Below are positions 7,153 to 14,426 of a stretch of 43,120 nucleotides of DNA, in pieces; position 1 is the stretch's first letter, and each line of letters starts with the position of its first letter. The stretch comes from an uncultured Opitutia bacterium (GTDB lineage: Bacteria; Verrucomicrobiota; Verrucomicrobiia; Opitutales; UBA953). A program made the position numbers and the translations under genes. The notes below the pieces were generated by a model. That model ran no database searches and was not told where the DNA came from. It saw nothing but the letters and a program-made list of their open reading frames with translations. The stretch lies in NCBI GenBank assembly GCA_903889525.1, contig CAISXT010000063.1:1-43120 (forward strand). Reading direction: 5' to 3'.

Positions 7153-7919
7153 TTCTTCTGCAAGGAGAAGCGGGTGCCGAGCTTCTTGCCGGCCGCGAGT
7201 TCGATGAGCACGTTCGGGTGGCGGCCGCTGGCGATGATGGTATCGACCCCGCCTTCGGCGGCGATCTCGGCCGCGAGCAGTTTTGTGACCATGCCGCCGA
7301 CATTGCGTTCGGAGCCGGCACCACCGGCGAGGGCGCGTACGGCATCGTCAAGTTTGCGGACAGAGGGAATCAGGTCGCCCGTGCCGTCGGACTTCGTCAT
7401 CAGGCCTGGGATGCCAGAGAGGATGATGAGCAGGTCGGCACCGACGAGCACGGCGACGTGTGCGGAGAGGCGATCATTATCGCCCACTTTGATTTCCTCG
7501 TCGGCGATGGCATCGTTCTCGTTGATGATCGGGATGAAGCGCTTGCGGGCGAGGAGGAGGTCGAGCGTTGCCCGGGCGTTGCGGGTGCAGGCACGACTGT
7601 CGAGGTCCCAGTAGGTCAGGAGCATCTGGGAGCCGAGCAGTTTATGACGGCGGAGATGTTTGCCGTATTCGGACATCAGTTCGGGTTGGCCGACGGTCGC
7701 GCAGGCTTGCAGTTCGCGGGCTTCTTTGGGGCGCTTATCGAGACCCATGGCGGTCATGCCGGCGGCGACAGCGCCGGAGGTGACGACGACGACCTGGATG
7801 CCGCGTTTGTTGAGGGCGGCGACCTGATCGACGATACGACCGATTTGGACGCGGTCGACCTTGCCGTCTTTGCGGGTGAGCAGGCCGGAACCGAGTTTGA
7901 TGACCCAACGTTTTACCAT
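7149..7919 (-). CDS. proB: Glutamate 5-kinase, short form without PUA domain
   Basis: The product has 256 residues: the amino-acid-kinase domain only. KLGSGLLT at the N terminus, VVVVTSGAVAAGM, NENDAIA and GDNDRLSA are nucleotide- and glutamate-binding motifs of the family. The enzyme makes gamma-glutamyl phosphate, the committed step to proline. E. coli ProB is about 110 residues longer because of a C-terminal PUA domain, which is absent here; short forms occur in many bacteria. It is coupled to proA by a 4-base overlap and lies 62 bases after ruvB. Confidence 0.95.
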   Translation of the reverse strand: MVKRWVIKLGSGLLTRKDGKVDRVQIGRIVDQVAALNKRGIQVVVVTSGAVAAGMTAMGLDKRPKEARELQACATVGQPELMSEYGKHLRRHKLLGSQMLLTYWDLDSRACTRNARATLDLLLARKRFIPIINENDAIADEEIKVGDNDRLSAHVAVLVGADLLIILSGIPGLMTKSDGTGDLIPSVRKLDDAVRALAGGAGSERNVGGMVTKLLAAEIAAEGGVDTIIASGRHPNVLIELAAGKKLGTRFSLQKK

Positions 7920-7981
7920 GGCTTTAAGGTGCAGACCTTAGCCGATGGAAAACGCCGTTGTCCAGCGTCAGAACGCCGACC

Positions 7982-9013
7982 TCAGAACGAAGGCGGCTGC
8001 AGGCCGACGGCCAGCCAGCCCTTGGGGGCTAAAACGCGGCCCTGCGGGGTGCGCAGGACGTAACCTTCTTGGACGAGGAACGGCTCGTGGACTTCCTCGA
8101 GCGTGTGGGCGTCTTCGCCGATCGCGGCGCCGATACTATTGAGACCGACCGGGCCACCGTTGTGTTTCTCGGCCATGGCGCGAAGGAAGCGGTGATCCAT
8201 CTCGTCAAGGCCATGGCGATCAATTTCAAGGAGTTCGAGGGCCGCTGCCGTCACGGCGGCATCGGCTTTGCCGCCGGCCCGCTCAAGGGCGTAGTCGCGG
8301 GTGAAGCGTAGGAGATTGTTAACGATGCGCGGGGTGCCGCGGGCCCGTCGCGCGATTTCATCGGAGCCGCCTTGGTCGATATCCAACTGCAATAGCTCCG
8401 CATTACGGCGCACGATGCTTAGGAGTTGTTCGCGGGTGTAATAGTCGAGGCGAGTCTGCAGGGTAAAGCGACTGCGCAGGGGAGCGGTGAGTAGGCCCGT
8501 GCGGGTCGTTGCACCGACGAGCGTGAACTTCGGCAGGTCGAGGCGCACGCTGCGTGCGTTCGGTCCTTGGTCGATCATGATATCGATGCGGAAGTCCTCC
8601 ATTGCGGAGTAGAGAAATTCTTCGACCGTCTTGGGGATGCGATGAATCTCATCGATGAAGAGCAACTCGCCTTCTTGCAGGCTGGTGAGCAAGCCCGCGA
8701 GGTCCGACGCTTTTTCGACGACTGGTCCGGAGGTGACGCGAATCGGGCGACCCATCTCTTCGGCGAGGATCATCGCGAGGGTGGTCTTCCCTAGTCCGGG
8801 CGGGCCGTGCAGCAGGATGTGGTCGAGCGTGCGGCCTTCGCGCCGAGCGGCGCCGATCATCACGCGCAGGCGTTCGACCGTGCGGGCTTGGCCGACAAAA
8901 TCATCGAGCTTCGGCGGGCGCAGGGAGGCATCGAGCGAACGGTTGGCCCGCGATACGCCCTCCTTCCCGGCGGGAAGGGCGGGCTCATCGGGAGAATCCT
9001 TAGCACGGGCCAT
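7982..9013 (-). CDS. ruvB: Holliday junction branch migration ATPase RuvB
   Basis: The 343-residue product has Walker A GPPGLGKTTLA, Walker B LFIDEIHR, sensor/arginine-finger region GATTRTGLL..PLRSRF and the C-terminal winged helix (GPVGLNSIGAAIGED, EPFLVQEGYVLRTPQGR). RuvB forms the hexameric motor that drives RuvA-bound Holliday junctions. The start at 9013 (MARAKDSPD) is chosen because the longer in-frame extension is Pro/Ser-rich and unlike the family and would run into murA. It lies 37 bases after the murA stop. ruvA and ruvC are not in the window. Confidence 0.96.
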   Translation of the reverse strand: MARAKDSPDEPALPAGKEGVSRANRSLDASLRPPKLDDFVGQARTVERLRVMIGAARREGRTLDHILLHGPPGLGKTTLAMILAEEMGRPIRVTSGPVVEKASDLAGLLTSLQEGELLFIDEIHRIPKTVEEFLYSAMEDFRIDIMIDQGPNARSVRLDLPKFTLVGATTRTGLLTAPLRSRFTLQTRLDYYTREQLLSIVRRNAELLQLDIDQGGSDEIARRARGTPRIVNNLLRFTRDYALERAGGKADAAVTAAALELLEIDRHGLDEMDHRFLRAMAEKHNGGPVGLNSIGAAIGEDAHTLEEVHEPFLVQEGYVLRTPQGRVLAPKGWLAVGLQPPSF

Positions 9014-9050
9014 GGGCGCAAGGTGCGGAGTCGCGGAGGATTGGCAACCC

Positions 9051-10343
9051 TCAGTCCTCGGCGAAGCCCTTGGGTAGCTCGGAGACCGGCAGGCGTTCGA
9101 TGTCGGCCCCGAGGCTGCGCAGTCGTTCTTCAAAGCGTTCGTAGCCGCGGTCGAGATGGTAAAGCCGTTGGACCCAGGTTTCACCTGTGGCGATGAGGGC
9201 CGCAAGGATGAGGGCCGCGGAGGCTCGTAGGTCGGAGGCCATCACGGGTGCACCGGAAAGAGGCCGGTCGCCGTAGATGGCCGCGGTCGGTCCATCGATG
9301 GCGATTTCCGCTCCCATGCGTTGGAGTTCGGCCGCATGCATGAAGCGAGCGGGGTAGATTTTTTCCGTGACCGTGCTCCGTCCGTCCACCAGAAGTTGCA
9401 GGGCCATGAATTGGGCCTGCAGGTCGGTGGGGAAGCCGGGGTAGGGTTCGGTGACGATAGCGACGGCGCGCGTTGGCCGGCCGAAGGCGCGAATGAAGTC
9501 GGGTCCGGTTTCTACCCCGACGCCTGCTTCGCGCAGCTTGTCGAGGAATGTCGTGAGGTGGGCGGGATTGCAGTGCGTGACGGTGACGTCGCCGCCAGTG
9601 ATGGCGCCAGCGACTAGGTACGTGCCGGTTTCAATGCGGTCAGCGATGACCGTATGCTCACAGCCGTGCAGGGCGGTAACGCCTTCGACTTCAATGAAGT
9701 TGGTACCGTGGCCGCGGATTTGCGCGCCCATCTTGATCAACATCTCACAAAGGTCGACGACCTCAGGTTCCTGGGCCGCGCACTCGATACGGGTGATGCC
9801 CGGGGTGAGTGTTGCCGCCATTACGATGTTGGCTGTGCCTAAGACCGTGCTCCCCATGGGGCCGCCCATGAAGACCGTGTCGCCGCGAGCACGCGTGGCG
9901 TCGACCAGCACCAGCCCGGCTTCCACGTTGACGATGCAACCCATGTCCTCGAGTCCCTTCAGGTGGAGATCGATGGGTCGAGGGCCGATCACGCAGCCGC
10001 CGGGAATGGCCATCTCCGCATGGCGCAGGCGGCCGATGAGTGAGCCGAGCAGGCAGACGGAGGCGCGCATCTTGCGCACCAGATCGTAGGGCGTGCGATG
10101 CGTAATCGTGGACGCACGGATGGTCCACACGCCGGGTTCGGGGTTGGTGACGACGGCACCTTGGTGGCCGAGGATTTCGGCCATGTAGCGGACGTCGCTG
10201 AGGTCGGGGACGTTGCGCAGCGTCACCGTCTCGCCCGTGAGGAGCGAAGCGGCGAGAAGCGGCAGGGAGGCGTTCTTGGAGCCTGCGGCCCGGAGGGAGC
10301 CGTGCAGCACGTGACCACCGCGGATGCGTGCGACCTGGAGCAT
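9051..10343 (-). CDS. murA: UDP-N-acetylglucosamine 1-carboxyvinyltransferase
   Basis: The 430-residue product catalyses the first committed step of peptidoglycan synthesis, transfer of enolpyruvate from PEP to UDP-GlcNAc. GSKNASLPLL at the N terminus supplies the conserved Lys-Asn pair (about residues 23-24). Cys117 in AIPGGCVIGPRPIDLH is the PEP- and fosfomycin-reactive cysteine. The C-terminal DLRASAALILAAL matches the family. The start at 10343 gives the usual short N terminus MLQVARIRGG. A hairpin lies just upstream, so transcription from the preceding gene may be interrupted. Confidence 0.97.
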   Translation of the reverse strand: MLQVARIRGGHVLHGSLRAAGSKNASLPLLAASLLTGETVTLRNVPDLSDVRYMAEILGHQGAVVTNPEPGVWTIRASTITHRTPYDLVRKMRASVCLLGSLIGRLRHAEMAIPGGCVIGPRPIDLHLKGLEDMGCIVNVEAGLVLVDATRARGDTVFMGGPMGSTVLGTANIVMAATLTPGITRIECAAQEPEVVDLCEMLIKMGAQIRGHGTNFIEVEGVTALHGCEHTVIADRIETGTYLVAGAITGGDVTVTHCNPAHLTTFLDKLREAGVGVETGPDFIRAFGRPTRAVAIVTEPYPGFPTDLQAQFMALQLLVDGRSTVTEKIYPARFMHAAELQRMGAEIAIDGPTAAIYGDRPLSGAPVMASDLRASAALILAALIATGETWVQRLYHLDRGYERFEERLRSLGADIERLPVSELPKGFAED

Positions 10344-10350
10344 CGTGTAA

Positions 10351-10378
10351 AAGAGCGGGGGCGCCGTTTGGCGCCCCC
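10351..10378 (-). terminator. Hairpin between the Arg/Gly-rich gene and murA
   Basis: GGGGGCGCC (10357-10365) pairs with GGCGCCCCC (10370-10378) around a 4-base loop; the minus-strand tail is GCTCTTTTAC. A strong stem with a short T-run, placed 7 bases after the upstream stop codon. Confidence 0.55.
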
Positions 10379-10385
10379 GGTTCAA

Positions 10386-11339
10386 TCAGCCTTCGCGTGG
10401 ACCGTTGCGAGGACCGCGGTCGCCTCGGAAATCTCCGCGACCACCGCGGGAGCCGCCACGATCGCCACCGCGATTCCCATCGCGATTCCCATCGCGGGAG
10501 CCGCCACGGAAGTCGCCACGGCCACGTCCACCCCGCTGGCCGCGGTCAGAGCGTTCGCCTCGGTTTTCACCGCGGGGCTGTTGGGCTCGTCCGGATGGAA
10601 TAAGGACGGCCTTATTAGGGATACCGAAGAGCGTGGCGATTTTACGTTTCACCGAAGCCCAGAAGCCAATCGGTGCCTGGACCGGGATGACGACGGGCTC
10701 GATCTGGATGCGCGGACGGTCTTCGCGACGCGGGCGGTCTTCGCGACGAGGACCACGGTCGCCTTCAGGTCGAGGGCCACGATCGCCTTCGGCGCGCGGT
10801 TCGCGACGAGGACCGCGGTCGCCTTCGGCACGCGGCTCACGCCGAGGGCGGTCGCCCTGCGGGATGCCGGGTTGGCGGCCTTCTTCGGCGGCGCCTTCGG
10901 GGCGGCGTTCGCGCGGTTCACGGCGGGGACCAGGCTCGCCTTCGGCGCGCGGTTCACGACGTTCACGCGGTTCACGCTGCTCGCGCTGTTCCGGTGCGTT
11001 CTGCTTGGCGAGGGAACCGGTGAGGTTCTCAGTTAGCTGAGACGGGTCTTCGACGACGCCGCAGGTTGGGCGGGCAGCCTGACCATTGGCGGCCGACGGA
11101 GCGGCGCCACGGGGCGTACCACGGCGACCGAACTGCTTCGGCGTCGTGATGGTGCCGGGTTTGGCGGCGGGTTCACTGGAGGCACCGATCACAGACAGCG
11201 GGGGGAGTTCCGCGTGGGCGGACTCCAGCTTAGCTTCGGCAATACGGGGTGCGGGGGTGCGGACTTCATTGGCGCCTGCGTCCGCGGCGGGCTGTTGGGC
11301 GGAGACTGGCTCCTGGCCCTGGGTTTGTTCTTGGCTCAT
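10386..11339 (-). CDS. Arg/Gly-rich disordered protein with RGG-type tail, possible RNA-binding scaffold
   Basis: The 317-residue product has no recognised enzyme domain. Residues 1-110 are Ala/Pro/Glu/Gln-rich and unstructured-looking. Residues about 115-215 are repeats of EPRAEGDRGPRR and EDRPRR-like units. A short hydrophobic island follows, with RIQIEPVVIPVQAPIGFW and then ASVKRKIATLFGIPNKAVLI, which could form an amphipathic helix. The last 65 residues are RGG/RDGN repeats (RGDFRGGSRDGNRDGNRGG). RGG-type tails commonly bind RNA. It follows the RNase Y gene by 195 bases on the same strand. The function is not established; an RNA-degradation or translation partner is an inference. Confidence 0.8.
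   Translation of the reverse strand: MSQEQTQGQEPVSAQQPAADAGANEVRTPAPRIAEAKLESAHAELPPLSVIGASSEPAAKPGTITTPKQFGRRGTPRGAAPSAANGQAARPTCGVVEDPSQLTENLTGSLAKQNAPEQREQREPRERREPRAEGEPGPRREPRERRPEGAAEEGRQPGIPQGDRPRREPRAEGDRGPRREPRAEGDRGPRPEGDRGPRREDRPRREDRPRIQIEPVVIPVQAPIGFWASVKRKIATLFGIPNKAVLIPSGRAQQPRGENRGERSDRGQRGGRGRGDFRGGSRDGNRDGNRGGDRGGSRGGRGDFRGDRGPRNGPREG
10390..10990. repeat. Degenerate tandem repeats coding the Arg-rich and RGG segments
   Basis: Two repeat tracts lie inside the Arg/Gly-rich gene. About 10390-10550 holds CGCGG/CCGCGGGAGCC-type units coding RGG and RDGN. About 10700-10990 holds units such as GACGAGGACCGCGGTCGCCTTC coded as EGDRGPRRE. Copies differ at third positions and by insertion of short units, so length variation between strains is likely. 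Confidence 0.7.
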
Positions 11340-11534
11340 GTTTCTTGTGTTGGGGCGGCCTTCGTTGTGGCCGACCGGATGATGCGGGCTGCTCCGTTGT
11401 GGGGCGGCGTCGCGGTTTGTCGGACCCTTGGTGACGGAGGACGAACCTCCTTGGGGTGCCGAAAGGCGCCGGGAGTGACTCCCGGAAAGAATGTGAATAA
11501 ATAGACCCCCCTAGGTTAACAACAAGAAACTCCC
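11340..11534 (-). other. 195-base leader/intergenic region with hairpins before the Arg/Gly-rich gene
   Basis: Three inverted repeats are visible: 11436-11450 (GGAGG/CCTCC), 11455-11470 (GGTGCC-GAAA-GGCGCC) and 11469-11485 (CCGGGAG-TGA-CTCCCGG). The last overlaps the second, so they exclude each other. An AT-rich patch (11488-11520) lies between them and the RNase Y stop and may hold the promoter. None is followed by a good T-run on the minus strand, so no clear rny terminator is seen. Confidence 0.4.
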
Positions 11535-12971
11535 TCAACGGGCCTCTTCTGTGAACCTTTGTTCACGAATAAGCACGATTTTGACGGTTCCTTGGTAGGA
11601 AAGGGTCTCTTCCACCTTAAGTCGGATGCGCCGGGCCAGTTCCGTGGCCCCAAAGTCGTCCACCTTGCCAGGGTCGACGATGACCCGGAGTTCTCGGCCG
11701 GACTGGAAGGCGTAGGCCTCCCGGACGCCTTCAAAGGCGAGGGCGACTTCTTCCAGTCGGCGGACTCGCTGGGCGTAGCTCTCGAGGGTGGAGGAGCGTG
11801 CCCCCGGTCGGGAACCTGATGCGGCATCGGCGATCATCACAAGCGGCGCGTAGAGACTTTCGGCTTCGACCTCACGGTGGTGGCCGGCGACGGCATTGAC
11901 GACGCGAAGGTCTTCGCCCAGTCGGCGGAGGAGGGCGGCCCCGGCGAGGGCGTGACTACTTCCAGCTTCGGCTTCGATGGCCTTGCCCAAGTCATGCAGC
12001 AGGCCGGCGCGCTTGGCGGGAATCGGATCGATGCCGATCTCAGCGGCGAGCATGGCGCAGAGCTGTGCGACCTCGATGGAATGGGCGAGCGTGTTTTGGT
12101 TGGCGGAGAGACGGAAATGGAGTCGGCCGAGTAGTTCTTCGACCGTGGCATCCATCGGCGGCAGACCAAGGTCGCGTACCGCTTCGCGGCCGAGGCGGCG
12201 GGCGTGCTTGACGACTTCTTCGCCAGCGGAGCGCACGGAGTCTTCGATGAGTCCGGGCGAAATACGACCGTCTTTCACGATACGCTCGAGGGCGATGCGG
12301 GCGATTTCGCGCCGGACCGGGTCGAAGCAGGAAACGATAGCTAAACCTGGGGTTTCGTCGATCAGCAACGTCGCCCCGGTGCTCTGTTCGAAGGTGCGGA
12401 TGTTGCGACCTTCCCGGCCAATGAGACGTCCCTTCATATCCTCATTGGGGAGCGAGACCGAGATCGCTGTGGCGTCTTGCGTCGTCGTCGTCGTGAGGCG
12501 TTGCATCGCCGAGAGGAGTTTGCGGCGAGCTTCGTCGTCGATGTCGTGCTCGACTTGGTCAAGTAGTCCGCGGCGGAGGTGCTGAGCCTCTTCGCCGTAT
12601 TCCGCGCGCATCTTTTCGAGGAGAAGTTGGCGGGCTTCTTCCGGGGAGATTTTACCGAGGCGTTGGAGTTCGCGCTGCAGGAACTCCCTTTGGCGCTCGT
12701 TATCCGCGCGCATCTCATTGGCCGTGCGAGCCTCGTCCTCGGCGGCGGCTTTCAAGCCGGCGGCCTCACGTTTTTCGGCTTCGGCTTTGGAATGGAGTTC
12801 AGCTGCCTCGACGGTCGCTTCGCGGCGGGTAAAATCGACCTCGGTGCGTAGGCGGGCGTCCCGGATTGAGCCGAGGGTATTTTCCCGCCACTTGGCGACG
12901 GCATAAGCCACGATGGCTCCAGAAGAGAACGCCACGGCGGCGAGGATGCTTTGGTCGGCTGCCACAGGCAT
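11535..12971 (-). CDS. rny: Ribonuclease Y (membrane-anchored endoribonuclease)
   Basis: The 478-residue product has the RNase Y layout: an N-terminal membrane anchor (SILAAVAFSSGAIVAYAVA), a long Ala/Glu/Lys/Arg coiled coil (about 30-150), a KH domain with GRLIGREGRNIRTFE, and an HD domain with LAHSIEVAQL, LLHDLGKA and VAGHHREVE. RNase Y starts mRNA decay at the inner membrane in many bacteria. The start at 12971 is chosen because it puts the membrane segment at the N terminus; the longer frame would overlap rodA on the other strand. It is divergent from rodA across 115 bases. It is slightly shorter than the usual 510-520 residues, mainly in the coiled coil. Confidence 0.95.
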   Translation of the reverse strand: MPVAADQSILAAVAFSSGAIVAYAVAKWRENTLGSIRDARLRTEVDFTRREATVEAAELHSKAEAEKREAAGLKAAAEDEARTANEMRADNERQREFLQRELQRLGKISPEEARQLLLEKMRAEYGEEAQHLRRGLLDQVEHDIDDEARRKLLSAMQRLTTTTTQDATAISVSLPNEDMKGRLIGREGRNIRTFEQSTGATLLIDETPGLAIVSCFDPVRREIARIALERIVKDGRISPGLIEDSVRSAGEEVVKHARRLGREAVRDLGLPPMDATVEELLGRLHFRLSANQNTLAHSIEVAQLCAMLAAEIGIDPIPAKRAGLLHDLGKAIEAEAGSSHALAGAALLRRLGEDLRVVNAVAGHHREVEAESLYAPLVMIADAASGSRPGARSSTLESYAQRVRRLEEVALAFEGVREAYAFQSGRELRVIVDPGKVDDFGATELARRIRLKVEETLSYQGTVKIVLIREQRFTEEAR

Positions 12972-13086
12972 GGTCGTCGCGGTTTCCGGAGGTCCGGGGT
13001 CGATACCCTTGCGTCCAAAGCCCCTTCCGCAAGCCCTTTCGGGAGGTTGACCTTGCCAGCAGGGGGCAAGGCGGGTTGCCTTCGGC
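12972..13086. promoter_or_regulatory. Divergent promoter region between rny and rodA
   Basis: The 115-base gap must serve both genes. TTGCGGAAGGGG (minus, 13021-13032) and TTGACC (plus, 13048-13053) are -35-like, but no good -10 hexamer is apparent for either. CCTTGCC (13052-13058) and GGCAAGG (13067-13073) form an inverted repeat just before rodA. Confidence 0.35.
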
Positions 13087-14421
13087 ATGACACCAAACTT
13101 TATCGATGAGCCGACTCCGGCCGCGGTCTGGTGGGACAAATTTGCCAATTATTCGTGGCGGACGGACTGGACCCAGGTCGTGCTGATTCTCCTCCTGAGC
13201 ACCCTTGGGGTGGTTGCCATCCAGTCGGCGGGGAGTGCCCGTGAGTCCAGCTTCTACCAGAAGCAGATCTTTTTTATCGCACTGGGCTGGGTGGCGTATT
13301 GGGCGGTCTCGTCGGTCGACTACCGTCAGATTCAGCTTTTTGCTCGGCGGATTTACATTCTGTCGGTGACGTTGCTTATCCCGATTACGATCTGCGCGCT
13401 GTTGAAGAAGGATTTAGGGTCATTTATTCATAGCACCAATGGAGCCCGCCGCTGGATGGATTTCGGCCCGTTTTCATTACAGCCCTCCGAATTTGCCAAG
13501 GTGGGAGCACTGATTTTCTTCGCGGCAGTGCTGGCTCGTTCCCCTATCGGCTCTTTTGGTGCGAATTGGCGCACGGTGGCACTGGTGCTCGGGGCCGCGG
13601 CAGTCCCGTTTGTCTTGATTTTTGTGCAGCCTGACCTAGGTTCTGCTCTCATCTACCTGCCGCTTTCATTCATCCTGCTTTTTGTCGCTGGCCTGACCCA
13701 CAGGTTCTTCGTGGTGGCCGGGGTGGCTTCCCTGCTTTTAGCCGGAATCGTGGCCTTGGATTTGAAGGAATATGCGGTGAAAGTGACCATTTATTCGCAG
13801 ACTCATCCCGACGACCGTGACCCCGCCCGGGCAGTACGTGGAACCCATGAGGCGCAGGCATGGTTTTTCCTCCTCAAGGATTATCAGCGCGAGCGCATCA
13901 TGTCATTCGTCGCCCCCCGTGTGATTGACCCGCGGGGCCTAGGGGTGACTTGGAATGTGAACCAAGCCGTCATTGCGGTCGGGCGCGGCGGCGTCACGGG
14001 TCAGGGTTTTGGCAATGGCACCCAGGCTCGCTTCGGCTTCCTGCCGGAGGCGGCCGCCCACAACGACTTTTTATTTTCGGGGATGGCCGAGGAAATCGGC
14101 CTCACCGGCGGACTCTTGGTGATAGGCGCATTTGCTCTGTTGTTTTGGCGCGTCGTGCGAACGGCGGCCCGAGCCCCGGATCGTTTTGGTTCATTGCTGG
14201 CCATTGGCGCCGCGATCGTGCTCGGCACGCACGTGGTGGTTAACGTCGGCATGAACATTAATCTGATGCCCGTCACCGGGGTCCCCCTTCCTTTCCTTAG
14301 CTACGGAGGGTCTTTCGTTCTCAGCTGTTTCTTGCTCCTTGGATTAGTCCAGAGCGTTCACCGGCATTCGTCCGGTGGCGGCGAAGACGGAGGCTCTCCG
14401 GCAACCGGCTTAACCGCCTGA
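13087..14421 (+). CDS. rodA: SEDS-family peptidoglycan glycosyltransferase RodA
   Basis: The 444-residue polytopic membrane protein has about ten hydrophobic segments. It has the family marks GARRWMDFGPFSLQPSEFAK (about residue 118 onward), FVQPDLGSALIY, GQGFGNGTQARFGFLPEAAAHNDF and PVTGVPLPFLSYGGS. RodA polymerises glycan strands for cell elongation with a class B PBP. RodA is preferred over FtsW because of its loop and the adjacent RNase E/G gene, a pairing seen in rod-shape loci, but the two paralogues are hard to separate by eye. Rng starts 5 bases after its stop. Confidence 0.9.
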   Translation: MTPNFIDEPTPAAVWWDKFANYSWRTDWTQVVLILLLSTLGVVAIQSAGSARESSFYQKQIFFIALGWVAYWAVSSVDYRQIQLFARRIYILSVTLLIPITICALLKKDLGSFIHSTNGARRWMDFGPFSLQPSEFAKVGALIFFAAVLARSPIGSFGANWRTVALVLGAAAVPFVLIFVQPDLGSALIYLPLSFILLFVAGLTHRFFVVAGVASLLLAGIVALDLKEYAVKVTIYSQTHPDDRDPARAVRGTHEAQAWFFLLKDYQRERIMSFVAPRVIDPRGLGVTWNVNQAVIAVGRGGVTGQGFGNGTQARFGFLPEAAAHNDFLFSGMAEEIGLTGGLLVIGAFALLFWRVVRTAARAPDRFGSLLAIGAAIVLGTHVVVNVGMNINLMPVTGVPLPFLSYGGSFVLSCFLLLGLVQSVHRHSSGGGEDGGSPATGLTA

Positions 14422-14426
14422 CCGAG

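Noticed and set aside
7149-7919. Truncated proB
   Set aside because: The kinase domain is complete and the stop is coupled to proA; forms without the PUA domain are common, so this is not a broken gene.
10390-10990. CRISPR-like repeat array
   Set aside because: The repeats are in-frame, degenerate and lack unique spacers; they code the Arg-rich and RGG segments of a protein.
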